Assembly (NCBI RefSeq): GCF_901933205.1
Contig: NC_044574.1
Span: forward strand, 47,153,609 to 47,217,608
DNA length: 64,000 nt
DNA from: Camarhynchus parvulus
Lineage: Eukaryota > Chordata > Aves > Passeriformes > Thraupidae
Direction: 5' to 3'
Below, one piece after another: positions 39,886-52,060 of the stretch; positions within the stretch are counted from its first letter, which is position 1, and every line of letters starts with the position of its first letter. The translations under genes and the position numbers were made by a program. The notes beneath the pieces are model-generated. The model was not told where the DNA came from, did not search any database, and saw only the letters and a program-made list of their open reading frames with translations.

Positions 39886-41370
39886 CTATTAAAAGAAGAA
39901 AATACATACACTCAAGTGTTTGGGGTCTGTTTTGTTTCTTCCACTCCATGCTGTGCTTTGACAACTGGCTGTGTGTTCAGAGCTCCACAAATTATGAACT
40001 GGCCTTTGTTCCAGGAATCTATGTCTTAATTTTCATAACTGTTTGCACTTTTTCTTAAATATGCTGCAGCATGATTAACTTATTCCACCATTAGAGATTT
40101 ATTTCATTCACAAGAGAAAATTTCTTCTTTGACAAACTAGGAACATGTTCTGCCACCCTCCTACAAGTATGTTCTTGTCACTCCCCATACCTTGTTAGCA
40201 CTTTCTGTTCACTCCAAGTCAGTATTTGTCAGGCTGTGACCACCACAGGCAGCAGGCACCATCTGCACCCTCCCAGCATCATGGGCTGGACAGCTATTTG
40301 GAAATTCCTCCAAAATGGCAAAAGTACATCTTGCATCACCTCACAGACTGCCTTCCACTGCCATGACTGGCCCCAGCTGCACCTGACACCACGACTGTTT
40401 GGACAGCTCCAGCCAGCGCTGCGGATTTCAAAGCCCTGTTCTGTTAAACCACACATGCTGGTCTCGTCCTGGTTATACTATGGGCATCCAAAACCACAGA
40501 GATAGCCACAATCCCAAAAATTTGCTACATCTTCTTGGGACTTCAGAAGCTAAATCCTGTTTGAAACTTCCATGTACACCTTCATACTAGAACCCCTTTT
40601 AGTATCAGTCTGTGGTGCTCTATTACGTAAGAACTGACCTGCTATTTAGGTGTCCTATCTACTGAAAACCTAAAAACAACTTTAAAAAATCCTAATGATT
40701 ACATCTATTTCTCCTGCTTTTCTTCCATCTCCTTAGCAAATGTGCAAATATAGCAGGGTGAGGGTCACATTTAAGACAGAATGTTGGATTGCTGCTTTTG
40801 CTAGCATTTCAAGATTTCAAAATCTTATCTTGCATGTTGGGTGCTAGCCTCTGCTCCACCAATCACCTCTGGGGAGCCTACCAGCAGTTCTGAGCTAATT
40901 ACAGAGCCTATAGCCCTCCCTTGCCCTTCCTATGCTTAGATGGAGTTGGTCACATTCTACATTAAAATAATTTCCTTTTTAAGAAAGAAAGGCAGAAGTA
41001 GGCTTCACTTCATTTTCGGACTCATGTGTCTGGTTATTTCAGCATGAGAATTCTATTACAGAGATAAGGAAATGCATGGGCTGTTTAAAAGGAAATAAAA
41101 AAAGCTGTCAAACTTTTTGACTAATTAGCGAGTGTTCATAAATTAAGAATTTTGTGCAAATACCAAGCCAGATGATTTTTGTACTAAGGGAAAACATAGG
41201 AAGAGAAGGTTGCTGATACAAAGATACCAAGAAAGACCAACAAAACCAGCATTCTCACATTCCTGTAAAACATTTGGCAATAAAGTTGTGGGTCCTGGCC
41301 CTGAGGTTTGAGTTCTTGCTTCCCAACTAATCAGTGGGGCCAGATTTTCCTACCTCTCCATTTGCTTTCT
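39886..41370. other. Non-coding, nothing recognised
   Basis: Overlapping short frames lie on both strands at 40.23-40.59 kb in a C-rich patch. No domain or repeat family was recognised. Confidence 0.45.
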
Positions 41371-41503
41371 TGGATCCCATTCCCATTTCAGAGGTCACCT
41401 GCCAAGTGACCTCATGTACAAGAGATATGGGAGGCTTTGTACAAAACCTGTATTTTCTCAGCTGACAACCTTGCTGTGCCCTCACCATTACACCATCAGA
41501 GGA
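41371..41503 (-). mobile_element. Old tRNA-derived SINE-like remnant (MIR-type)
   Basis: Read on the minus strand from 41503, TCCTC...GGTGTAATGGTGAG has the layout of a tRNA 5' half with its internal A box. TTGTCAGC sits where the anticodon loop would be (GTC, as in Asp tRNA), and AGGTTTTGTAC occupies the B-box place, giving a tRNA-like span of about 74 bases to 41430. The following bases, GGTCACTTGG-CAGGTGACCTCT...AAATGGGAATGG, parallel the 'gaccttgggcaag...acctct...aaatggggata' part of MIR. The internal promoter boxes are decayed, so this is not a working tRNA gene. A lone tRNA-Asp pseudogene is the alternative. Confidence 0.4.
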
Positions 41504-42300
41504 ACCAGAGAGAAATACAGGTTTGACTCCAAAAAACTTGGCATCAACATCATGCTGAGTTTGCTGCCTGGATTTTGCTCCAGTGATGGTGCCTTCCTTT
41601 AAAATGGTGTGGGATACAGACTCCATAGAAGACAGTTGCTCCACATACCTTTTTATGAACAGAAGACAATACAGAAGCTGTTTCTTCAGGTCTTTATGAA
41701 AGTAACGGAAAACAAGCTTTTTAAGAGCAAAGCCTTCTAAAAGGAACCTGCAATGATCTCTTCCAGACAGACCATAAGCAAACCACAGCAAGCCTGGAAG
41801 GATTATGCATCTCTGCAGCAGCCAGGCTACCCTGTTTTCCCTGTCCCTCCTTTTTCAAACACACCCCAGAAAGGGCAAGCAGTGCTTTTCTTGGCTTCTG
41901 GGGTCCTGTAACCATGCAAACGGATCTGTTCCAGTAGTAAGACTTCAAGGAGCATTGTTTGTAGGATGATAGTGAACTAAATATTAAGTGGCTAATGCAG
42001 TTTGTTAGTTTAAGAATGTGTTGGAGGTTTGCACACTTTCTGAAAGTCTTCTTACCTTTATTATTTTTCCTACAAAGAATGTCTGGTTTTATTTGGAAAT
42101 TTTATAAACAGGTCCAGAACACTTGCTGAAATACTTCTCTGAAAGTCAGTGCTTTCAGAAGCTTATCAATGAGATAGCCTAGCTTCTTCTCTTCTTTTTT
42201 GGCTCTGGAATAAAATGGATGTACTGGCATGTAGTCTGAGGACCACAATCCCACTCTAATGAGGTGTTACAGGGCCAAGCAGAAAATAATTCACCTTAGA
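41504..42300. other. Non-coding, nothing recognised
   Basis: The 154-aa minus frame (41327-41791) spans the SINE-like remnant and is judged spurious. No other feature was seen. Confidence 0.5.
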
Positions 42301-42346
42301 GTCCCTTGGTGTCTAATGTACAAGTCCCTTGGTGTCTCATGTACAA
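42301..42346. repeat. Two-copy tandem duplication, 23-bp unit
   Basis: gtcccttggtgtctaatgta + caa (42301-42323) is followed directly by the same unit with one change, a to c (42324-42346). It appears to be a recent local duplication. Confidence 0.95.
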
Positions 42347-43039
42347 GTATAGTACTGGTATTTTCATAACTAAAAGCAGTCATGAGTACTTAAAACAAAG
42401 ACTGAATAAGTTTCAATGTCAAAACTTTGGGGAAAAACTAGATTTACTTGGAAAGCTCAACAGATCAGGATGTAGCAACTTCACAGCCATACTTCACCAT
42501 GTCAAATACATACTCTACATTCACGACAAGATGACTTCCCAAAGCAGATATACCTGTAGGTATGATTTCTGGGTAAGGAGATCCCTTTCACCACAGTCTT
42601 CAACTAGGCACATGCTTACAGCATTATCTGCAAGAATGAGAGACACATTTCTACATTGTCCAGCCCTTTTGCATCTGTTAAAGCATATGTTAAAGACATT
42701 GAGCTATATTAAGAGCAGCTGAAATGTACCACAAAGTCAGTGTTCCCTATGAGCCTTTTTTTTTGTTTGCTTACCAGAATTAGATGTTAGTCACCCCTAA
42801 GTCACAAGCAAAAAGGCAAGTTTCTACCCTCCTTTAATACTGAAATCTGTATACTCTTGGGAGCAAGTACTTTAAGTGCTTAAAGTTGACTGCCTTACCT
42901 AGATAGCATCGAGGGGTGCAATAGCCAGTTAGGCCTCTGAATTCTTGAAAACACTGTGTTCCACCAGCCTGCCCAAAACACTAAAGGCAGAGCTAGGGTA
43001 AGTTAGAACAGCATGCTGTTGCAAACTTTAAACAGGCAC
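42347..43039. other. Non-coding up to the CR1 insertion
   Basis: A 138-aa plus frame (42306-42722) runs through the tandem duplication and matches nothing known. The CR1 may begin a little before 43040, as its truncated 5' end is hard to place. Confidence 0.45.
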
Positions 43040-43680
43040 AACTCAAGGGCAGAGAAACCCTGCAACAAATTAGAGAAATGGGAAATCACCAACAGCTTGA
43101 AGTTTAACAAGGGCAGGTCCTGGACTCTGCAACTTGGGATGAGGCAACCCTGGATGTATAGATGTGTACAGACCGGGAACCTCAAATCCTGTGTGCAGTT
43201 TTGGGCACCACAGTCTAAAAAAGATACTAAACTCTGTCTGGCTGCAAAGAAGATGAAGAGCCTTGAGGGGAACCTGTATGAAGAGCAGCTGAGGTCACTT
43301 TGTCTGTTCAGCCTGGATAAGAGGAGACTGAGGGAAGACCTCATTGCACTTACAACTTCCTTGTGAGGGGAAGGAGGAGGGGCAGGCATTGACCCCTTCT
43401 CTGTGGTGACCAGCGACAGGATTCAATGAAACAGCATGAAGATAAGTCAGGGAAAGTTTAGGTCAGATATTAGGCAAAGGTTATTGTCATCCAGAGGGTG
43501 GTTGGGCACCAGAACAGGCTCCGCAGGTAAGTGGCCACAGCACCAAGCCTGCCTGAGTTCAAGAAGTGTTTGAACAATGCTCTTAGGCACAGGGTGTGAC
43601 TCTTGGAGTGTCCCATGCTGGACCAGGAGCTGGACTCGATGGTCCTGATGGGTCCCTTCCAACTCAGCATGTTCTATGAT
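43040..43680 (+). mobile_element. CR1 LINE, 5'-truncated and internally deleted, intact 3' end
   Basis: This is the best-preserved mobile element in the window. CR1 elements copy themselves by target-primed reverse transcription through an endonuclease/reverse transcriptase encoded in ORF2. Here only the last part of ORF2 remains: SLKFNKGRSWTLQLG near 43097-43141 and, from 43190, CVQFWAPQ and LFSLDKRRLREDL (43304-43342), all typical of the CR1 ORF2 C-terminus. These blocks are normally tens of residues further apart, so an internal deletion has joined them. The 3' part shows ttctctgtggtgaccagcga, agagggtggttgggcacc, gactcgatggtcctgatggg and ends in ttctatgat at 43680, the usual CR1 terminus. 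The 5' end is truncated and dead. Confidence 0.92.
43190..43366 (+). pseudogene. CR1 ORF2 C-terminal remnant
   Basis: This open plus-strand piece ends at a stop at 43366 and encodes the CVQFWAPQ block followed by a KK-rich segment, LYEEQLRSLCLFSL and DKRRLREDLIAL. The family continues beyond this point, so the stop (or a frameshift) is premature. The reverse transcriptase core is absent, so no activity is possible. Confidence 0.75.
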
Positions 43681-45323
43681 ACTGCTGATGGCTTGCCCTC
43701 CTGTCTGTTACTCCTATCTTGAAGCTACATGGAGGAGGGAAACTTCAATCTGTCTGCAAGCATGCAACTGGGCTCACTTACAAATCCAGTGAGTGTAACT
43801 GCCCCTTCTGGGATAAAGTTTAGGTCTCACTGCAGCTGCAAAAACAGCCAAAGGGTGCCAGAATGCCAATTCACATGTCAGTGTGTGGCCAGGGCCCATA
43901 ACCATTCTGTACCTGTGCCAAAAATAAGTCGTGAGTCGCAGCACATATCATTTCTTTAACAGCCAGGTAAGCAGATTCATTACAGGAAACATTACAGAAC
44001 TACAAGGGGGAAAAAAATCTTCCTCCTTCAGAGTATTCATCTCGTGCTTAATATCTTGTGCTTTTACAAAATTCCTCATGCCAAAACAGTAATGTGCAGT
44101 CTGAAGAGGCAACACCCAGTCTCCGAAAAGCATATACAGAAGTATAAGAACTTCATAACACCAAAAAATACAAGGTGATGTTCACAAGTGGTACAATCCC
44201 CAGTAACAGCAGTGGGATTTACTATGGACTTATGGTTAGCAGTGTGGTTAAGCACCCATCCAAAGCTGCTGCATTAGTTGTCAAAGCAGGCAATTACTGA
44301 AGCTTGATAAGACAGTACAATGTTAATCCTTAAGTCACATTAAGAGAGGCTCCTTGTGGAGCAAAAGGCTGGCATACAAAATTCAAGGAAGCAGATAAAT
44401 GTTTATGCAAGTCTAAGAAATAAGGCATACTTCATTACCATTACATTTTGAAACTGTATTCCTACAGCATATGTTATTCAAGCATTTTCCAAAACCTAAG
44501 CTTCCGAAAAATAACTGATTTTTGCTGAACAAACTCAAAATTTATGCTTGACAGAAATTTTAAAATGTTATCTGAAGGGAAGCCTGACTTCTGTTTTTCC
44601 CCATACTTTAAATGCCTAGAAAAACATAGTGCCATTACACAGGAAAACCACAAGGGGCCATTACTCAAGCTCTACTATGATATTTGCAGACCTTTTGAAC
44701 CCATCTCCTCCACATGAATTTCCAGCTACTGTAAACAGAGTTCTACCCACTAGTCCTACTAAGTTTCATGATACAGAGAAATGCCACACTTTGCCATCTG
44801 CAGAGAACTCACTTCATACCACTTCCAAATCAAAGCCAGGGTGAGCTTAGTGGCCAAATCCACACTTGGTGCAAATTGGTGCCATCTCACTTCAGCACTG
44901 GGGTTTTTCCAAGGAATGCCAGCTGAGTCGCCATTAAAATGTAGTGACATCTTTGCACTACAATCATCTTTAAGTGGTAACTGCAGCTAATGCAGCCATA
45001 GCAGGATAGAAAAGTAAACCTAGAAGGCATTGCAGGACTGCAGACCTTGGGCCTCACAGGGCTTTTGTACAGCCTGCATTCAGTACACTTTAGTAGAGCC
45101 TGTGGAGTGGGCAATGAAGCATGAGGGTTGTACCCAGGCAGGGGTGGAGAAGGGGACAGTGTTGAGGACAGGTAGACTCATCATGATACAGAAGATCAGA
45201 ACCAATGTCATTTGTGCGAGGAAGCAAAAAGGACCTGTGTCATTACCCTACCATCTACCATTATAATCAGGCAGCCAAACCATTCTGGTTGCAACATACA
45301 GCTGAAAAACTGTGGTACTGGGT
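43681..45323. other. Non-coding, nothing recognised
   Basis: Short overlapping frames on both strands (78 aa at most). No repeat family was recognised. Confidence 0.5.
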
Positions 45324-45375
45324 CTTTTAGCTGCCTGCAACTTTGTGGCACTGCAACTTTTAGCTGCCTTTTAGC
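45324..45375. repeat. Local direct repeats (CTTTTAGCTGCC)
   Basis: cttttagctgcc occurs at 45324-45335 and 45357-45368, and a partial third copy (cttttagc) overlaps the end at 45368-45375. The flanking ctgcaactt words repeat as well, which points to slippage or a small duplication. Confidence 0.85.
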
Positions 45376-48300
45376 AACCTTCAACTACCCTGCCTATGCT
45401 GTCTAGCAGTGAGGCAATGAAACCTGGAGAAGTGTTGAAGAGCTCAGTCTCACTGTAGGTTGACAGACCTGCCAGACTGAGTAGAAGTCACGTTTCAGAT
45501 TACTCTTCACATGACCAGAGCAGATTTAGACCAAAGTTCACTGCAATACTCAGTTATACATATGACCTTGTAGGCTGGCAGGAAGAACACCGCATGGGAA
45601 ACTCAGAAGAGAATCCCAGATTTAGGTGCTGAACTTCTGCAGCCAAGGCTGTGAACCCCAATGTCTCTTTCTTCTTTCTGTCTCTGTCCCCCAAAGAGAT
45701 TTCATTCATCACCCAAAAATAAACAGAGAGAAGTGAGATGAACTTCAGCTGCTGTTCTGAAGAGACCAAGTACTCACAAATTAACAAGCAGGCTCTGAAG
45801 TTCCTCCAGTGCCCAAACTTTAAATCCGTTTTTCCTTGTGAGCAATAGAAAGACCACCTCAAGCAGCCAGTCAACCAGGATGAGCTGGATAAAATACCTT
45901 ACTCAAAGTTCCAGGAATTAGAGCAGTAGATGGAAACCAAGAGCTGGTTAAGTGAAAGCTCCTCATAGTGTAGTTTCACTGGCAACACCACTGCCTTTTT
46001 CCCTGTAATATCAAATTCCTATCTACTTGGATGTTGGGAAATCCTATACACTTTAAAACAGGGAACTCTAAGTAGTGACTTGTGACCACCAGTTAAGGAT
46101 ATGGACTTCCATACCTCACCTGTGACCTCAGTCAGAGTTTCACTGAGGTCCACTTGAGTAGACTGGAAAAATCTGTGCTTTTATCTGACCTGCTGACTAG
46201 ACCACTAAATTTTCGTATTCGAGTAGTATCAAATGACTCACAGAAAAGGCTGATGGACCAACATTTTTATCCTACTTAAAAGTACTTACTTTGCTAAATA
46301 AGAGGCTACTAAAGAGAAAAGTGACCCAGAAATCCCTCACTAACTGTTCTTTGTTCAAATAAAATTTGAAGGATGACTTCCTTCAAAGATATGTGCATCA
46401 GTATCTAAAAAGCCAGCAGTCCTCTCTCTCTCTAGCAATTTTCCTTATCCCTCTGACATTAGCCTATCCTTTAAAAACCTTGCCTTTCACAGAAGTCCCC
46501 ACAGATGCCATGCTTTGCACAAGCAAGGTCCTGAAGAGCAGCACTTTGCACTGCACAGGACACAGACTTGGTTCCATGGCAGCAACAGGAACACAATCCC
46601 TCAATCCCTTACCACTGCAGCCTTTCTTAGAATACAAGTATTAGAATGCAAGCAACTAGTGTTTGACTTTCTAACACATCTTTTAAGACACGAAGTCACG
46701 CATTTCAGGGGTTTCTATTCTATATTCATTATGAAAACTTCACCTTCCAAGAACTTAAATCTTATTTCTTCTTTTTTGGGTTTTTTTTGAGGTTTTTTTT
46801 TGTTTTTCTGAACCACATATCTTAGCTGAACAAGGTAAAGGAATCCCATCTTCACCTCCCCCAACCCTTATTTCTCAAGAACAAGGCTGAAGAAAAAACA
46901 GTCATAAGGCTCATTTCAGCTCACAGCTCCTTAAATGGTCACAAAACAATGAGAGCACACAGATGCCCATCCACTTATCTCCATCTTTTCAACCTGCCTG
47001 GCAAACTCTGTGGACAACACAGAACTACACCAGAATCCTGGCCTCAGCAGCACTACTGGAGTAGGATTTGCTGCTGCAATATATAATTCTGTGAAGAGTT
47101 GCAGGCAGGGAAAGGCCAGTGAGACACAGCTGCGAACCCAAACAAAACTATTAAGTCCAGTATTAGAGCCAGCAGCTTTGTCAGCATACCTCTAATGTAA
47201 ACAAACCATAGGCTGCACAGCACACCCTCAGGAACAGAGTGAACAGCCTTCCTCCAACTACCAGACTTCCTCTGCAATACGAAGACAAGGCTCAGGATTC
47301 ATACTTGAGACAGAACTAAAATTTACAGTTTTCCAAGCCCTATCATCTTGAACACATCACGACACACAGAAGCCAAAGCAAACAAATGGAATTCATGTTT
47401 TACTGGGCTCCACATGCTGCAATATTTCCAAGCCTACTAGCATCCACCAAGAAACATGCAGAATGCTCAGTTCTGAAAACAAATCCATTACTGGGACAAA
47501 GCGCAGAACAAAATCAACTCAACAAGCTACCCCAGATGTTTTTCATTTAACTGTATTCTGGAGAGGAAGTGAATTTGGTGCAAAATATACTTGGATTCAG
47601 TCCATATTCTTTTTATTATTAAGCTTGGGGGGGCAGGGGGACTAGTGCCCATCTTTGTAGCCAGTTTGTCTGCCTTCTTAGTGTACGCTCACTCCCACTC
47701 AAAGCAGATGGTACAGAAGAGTCACCCATTCAAAGCCAGTTGAGGGTGCTACCCTGACAGTGATATACCCACGGGCAGATAAATTAATGTGTACAGTAGA
47801 CAGAACACATGCTGTACACATATTGGATCAACAAGACATGAAGCTGGGCTTGGAGACCCTGGCATGCATACACAACAGCAGAGGAAAACTGACAGCAGCA
47901 CAGGCAGGCAGCTTTCCCTTTCCCCTTAACGAGGTTAAATCAGCAACATAAAGATGACTGTACATCTTGGCTGTCATCCAAAAGTTTACTCTGAAGGGAG
48001 AAATCTGATTTACCCAAAATTATGTGCTGTATAGATACCATATGTACAGTAAATACATACCTTCTGGAAGAATACACACCCACACTTATTTCTTTATTAG
48101 CAACTGACTGAAATGCCACCAACTCCAGCAAGTTAAGCTTCCGTGAGTGAGTTACAGGGCATATCTTTATACAATTTACTGTCTCAGAGCATTCCACTTG
48201 CACAAATGGTGAAGTTGCTGCATGCACCTTGTGTCTGAGAAGCATGTGTATAAAACAAAACTGTTTAGACAGCTCTCCCATGCTCAGCACAGAAAAAGGT

Positions 48301-51300
48301 TAAGGAAGAAAGAGGACGTGAAATTATTTTTTTCTGTGCAGCACATTCCTCCTACCAAACAGTATATCTAAGCATAGTCAAAACAAGAGTATAAACAGAG
48401 CAGATTATTAAAACTGTGAGGTTTTTATTTTTTGGTACGAAACTAAGCACAGTTTAGGCACAAATCTGATTAATCTGAGTCACTTTTCAAAACCTGCGCT
48501 CTAATGTCAAAGTTTGAAGAGAGATTTTGATACTAGATTTGATTTCTTTGTCCAGTAATATGAACTACTACTTAAAATATCAACAAGTTATTAAAACACA
48601 AAAATTGCCAGTCTATTTCTGTGTTGTTAGCACGATGAATCATTCATCTAATTCCTTCATTAAATGCCACCTGATTATTCACATCCCTGTCTAGCAAACA
48701 TTTGTGCATTGTGCTACAAAATCTAATTGCTGACAATCACCGACATGCAATTATTCCCTAGCAAATTTGTATTCATTATTCATATAGTATTAAAGTTTAT
48801 TAACTATGATATTTCTTTGAGTCCAAAGGCAGACTAAGTGAGTATGTCAACAAAACTGTGTGTACTTCTGTACATATATAAGTTACTTCTAGAAACTATT
48901 TCTGATTTATCCAAAAAAAATCTTCAGCTGCGCAGGAGCGGATCCACATTTGGGAACATACAACTGGAACTTGATACCTACTGAAAGCGCGTTTCTGGCC
49001 AGTATTCCAGAACATCACTGCAAGACAGCTAAATCTTCCAAGGGCACACATCCAGCCTTGTGATGAAATTTTGGGAAAACTCTCTTTCTACCCAAAAAAC
49101 GTGATATAGAAAGTGCCAAAAGAGTCACTTTATCTCGAGGGAACTAACAAGCCTGCGTGGTTACAATGTAGATATACAGCCCTTGGCAAAGGTAACCTCC
49201 ACCTCCTCCCACCTCTGAATCTGACAAATCAGAAAGCACCACTGTCAGATTTCCCTGCCTATTCAAAATCCTCAGGGGAAGAGCTATTTGTTATTGCAAT
49301 ATATATAGAGCTATATTCAACAGCATTTACTTATTATCTCCAATTGCATTTTGTTTCCATACAAAATCAATGCAAGAACATTTTGCTACTTGAAGTATTT
49401 AGGCTTTTTCAAAGAATATTTTGCATTTCCATACATTGTGTTCTACTTCTTTTCTAAGTTTGCTTCCAGTTGTTTTATTGCAGCTGTGAAGCACAATTTC
49501 CTTGTCATTTACAAAGCACCCAGAAAGACTCTTCAGTGAGTAAGCCAGCACAGCTCCCCACAGTTCAGACACACAATTAAAACTTGGGAAATGGAATTAC
49601 TCCATCCCTTCCAGTTAACAGTTTACTTTTATAACTAGGTCAAGTTGTACTTTCAGGCCACAACAGGATGCATTTAGGAACACAAAAATACGGGAGCACT
49701 CTCGGGTCATCAAGTTCAGTGCTGAACTGTTACCACCAATACCTAACAAACTCCATTTCAAAATTCTTTGGGATTTCTTATGCAAACACTCTAATTAGAA
49801 GACCACTGCCGACCTTTGATTTAATGATGAGAAAGTTTTTTCTAATTTGCAGCCAGAACTTAACTGTGTCCATTTAAAGACAATTTAGAAGCAACTCATA
49901 CTCCTTCAGGTATCTATAACCCTAAATTAACCTCAAACCTACCTGATATACGTCAACCCACTGAAAAGCACAGTCCAGCAAGAGAGATTCCAGTGAGATT
50001 CTGCAGGATTTGAAGGAAATGCTAGCTGTAATTCAGTTCTGCAAGAAGGTTACACACAGAGAGAAGATACAAAACCTAAAAACAGATACACCAATAAAGA
50101 CAAGAGGCAACTTCTTTAAAGCACAGAAGGGGTTTAGAAAAGGCAAGAATTACAAAATTGTCATCTAAGAAGGATATGAAGGTCACAGGGTTGACACTGT
50201 ACTTTTGGGGAGCTTCCTGGCTACTGCTTAAGGATCTGGGCAAACATTTGCAAAGGGCTCTATAGCTACACTTTTCCAGCAAGCATATCTTTTTTGTGCA
50301 CAAGTCACATGCTCAAGAGTGATGAGAGTCAAAATGTTTTGACAGCATTAAAGGAGCTGCTCACACAACCATGTTATTACATGAACACTGCCATAGAAAA
50401 ATTAAAAAATGCAGATGTTCTCTAGATATTCTTGTCCTAGAAACTCAGTTCTTTTTTGTCAGTTTTTAAAAACGTGTTCTAGGCTTTTAAATCCACACTT
50501 ATACACAGAAGCAGCTTAAAAGCAGATGCAGAATTTAAGCAGGCTGGAGTTAACAGACATCCCCTTTGTTTTGTCAGAGGAGGAATTGCTAAAGGTCAGC
50601 AAGTTTTCAGTGCATGCTACAATAGCTATCAGTCACAAGAGAGCTTCAATACAAATCTCTGTTTGGAAGTTGATGGCTACAAGGATACAGTTTAAATTCC
50701 ACTGGCAGTGTGTTACAGTAAAAGGCACATCAAGGAGAAAGTTCCACTGCCATGGTAAAATTTGTACCCCACAGCAAGCAACACGTTTTGTGTTGCTTTT
50801 ATCAATGGTGAGAGTGCATAGATGTCTGTGAAACTTTTCTAAAAATCAAGTCAAAACTTGAGGGGAGGGGGAAGATTAAAGAATTTTGACCTCTCATGTC
50901 ATCAACCTAATCCTATCATAAAATGAACGATATGAAGATGAAAGAAGTTACAGTATAACTGACCAGACACAGGCAAAGCCATCAAGAAAGAACATGACAC
51001 AGAACTCCAAAAAACATTAGAACCATCAGAAGGGGCAGTTATTTCAAGTCATACACTCTCTGAAGAAAGATCTTCTAAACGAGATAAATACCATTCTTGA
51101 GAGGTTACAGAGCAATGGAAATGCTACTTCAGCAGCAGCTGTCATCAGTGTTGAGTCTTCTCTTTCACACAATACAGCTCAGTTCATACTCTCATCTTTA
51201 GGAAAACTGCTTGGGAATACACACATAACACAGGGCAGCCATGTAGAACTGATCAGTTTGGAAAACATGGCTATTTCATCAACACCAACTTACTATTTAC

Positions 51301-51736
51301 TGTATGCCTCAGGATTGAATACACAGTGCTAGGCTGAAGGAGATCTTATCATTGACTGTAACCAGAAGAACAGTTTAGATAAACAGAAGAGACAGTTTAA
51401 CTTATTAACTGTGCAGTGCTAAAAACGGAAAAGGGACTAAGTGTTACCACAAACTAAAATCTGATTTTATTATTATTATATATTGGCAGCCAATGAGATT
51501 TAGAATATCCTCCAAACATAAGAGAGGCAACATAGTTAAGATCTTAATTTTTTTAAAAGTCAAAGGTAACACAAGAGTCAACAGAAGCCTCATTTTTTTT
51601 ATTTTCCTTTCTTTTACCCCTCCTCTCCTATTTCAGGGGAAAGCACCTTTAATAAAGAACAAAATACAGAGGGAGATCACCAATGATTAAGAGAGATAAA
51701 ATTATTTGGGTAAGTGAAAATCAAGCAAAGGAATCA
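45376..51736. other. Non-coding, low-complexity patches only
   Basis: A T/G-rich run (ttttttggg, ttttttttgagg, ttttttttt) lies at 46769-46807. Short frames (114-116 aa at most at 47940-48290 minus and 49113-49457 plus) show no known domain. The stretch 48600-48800 is TAAT-rich without simple repeats and might be regulatory. No mobile element was recognised. Confidence 0.45.
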
Positions 51737-52060
51737 GGAACTTCAATTAAGGCCAAACATCAGGAAATACAGAGTGAAGAAGGTGTGCATCTGTTTTCTT
51801 TTGATAGGACAAGATTTGTATAGATTTCAGCAAATTTCTGTGGAATTTCTCTGGGGTTTTTCGAAAGTCATATTTCTTACTTACTACATTTCCTGAAAAG
51901 GTGAACTGTGAAACCACGGTCCAGAACATTAGAGCTTGAGGAAGTGGTGTAGTCGAGCCAGTGTGTTTGGGGAGCTCTAAAGGCAGCTTAACTACAAACT
52001 TTCCTTCCTGTAAAGTTACATTAGCCCAAGACCCCATGTGTAAGAGGAATGTCAGATAAA
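51737..52060 (+). mobile_element. Possible ancient CR1 3'-end remnant (sense)
   Basis: Pieces fall in the order of the 3' part of old CR1 elements: attaaggccaaacatcagga, then much later gaaaccacggtccagaacat and ttgaggaagtggtgtagtcg. These parallel the 'gaaacactggaacaggttacctagggaggtggtggagtc' region of turtle- and crocodile-type CR1. Similarity is low and patchy, so this is tentative. The 114-aa minus frame over it is probably a shadow. Confidence 0.35.

Noticed and set aside
41327..41791. 154-aa minus-strand open frame, the longest in the window
   Set aside because: It has no recognisable domain and runs through a tRNA-derived SINE-like remnant. A frame of this size can arise by chance in 64 kb.
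42306..42722. 138-aa plus-strand open frame
   Set aside because: It begins inside a 23-bp tandem duplication, has unusual composition and matches no known family.
44229..44290. tRNA-like string (ttatggttagcagtgtggtt) suggesting another SINE
   Set aside because: There is an A-box-like word only. No B-box-like sequence at the right distance and no SINE tail.
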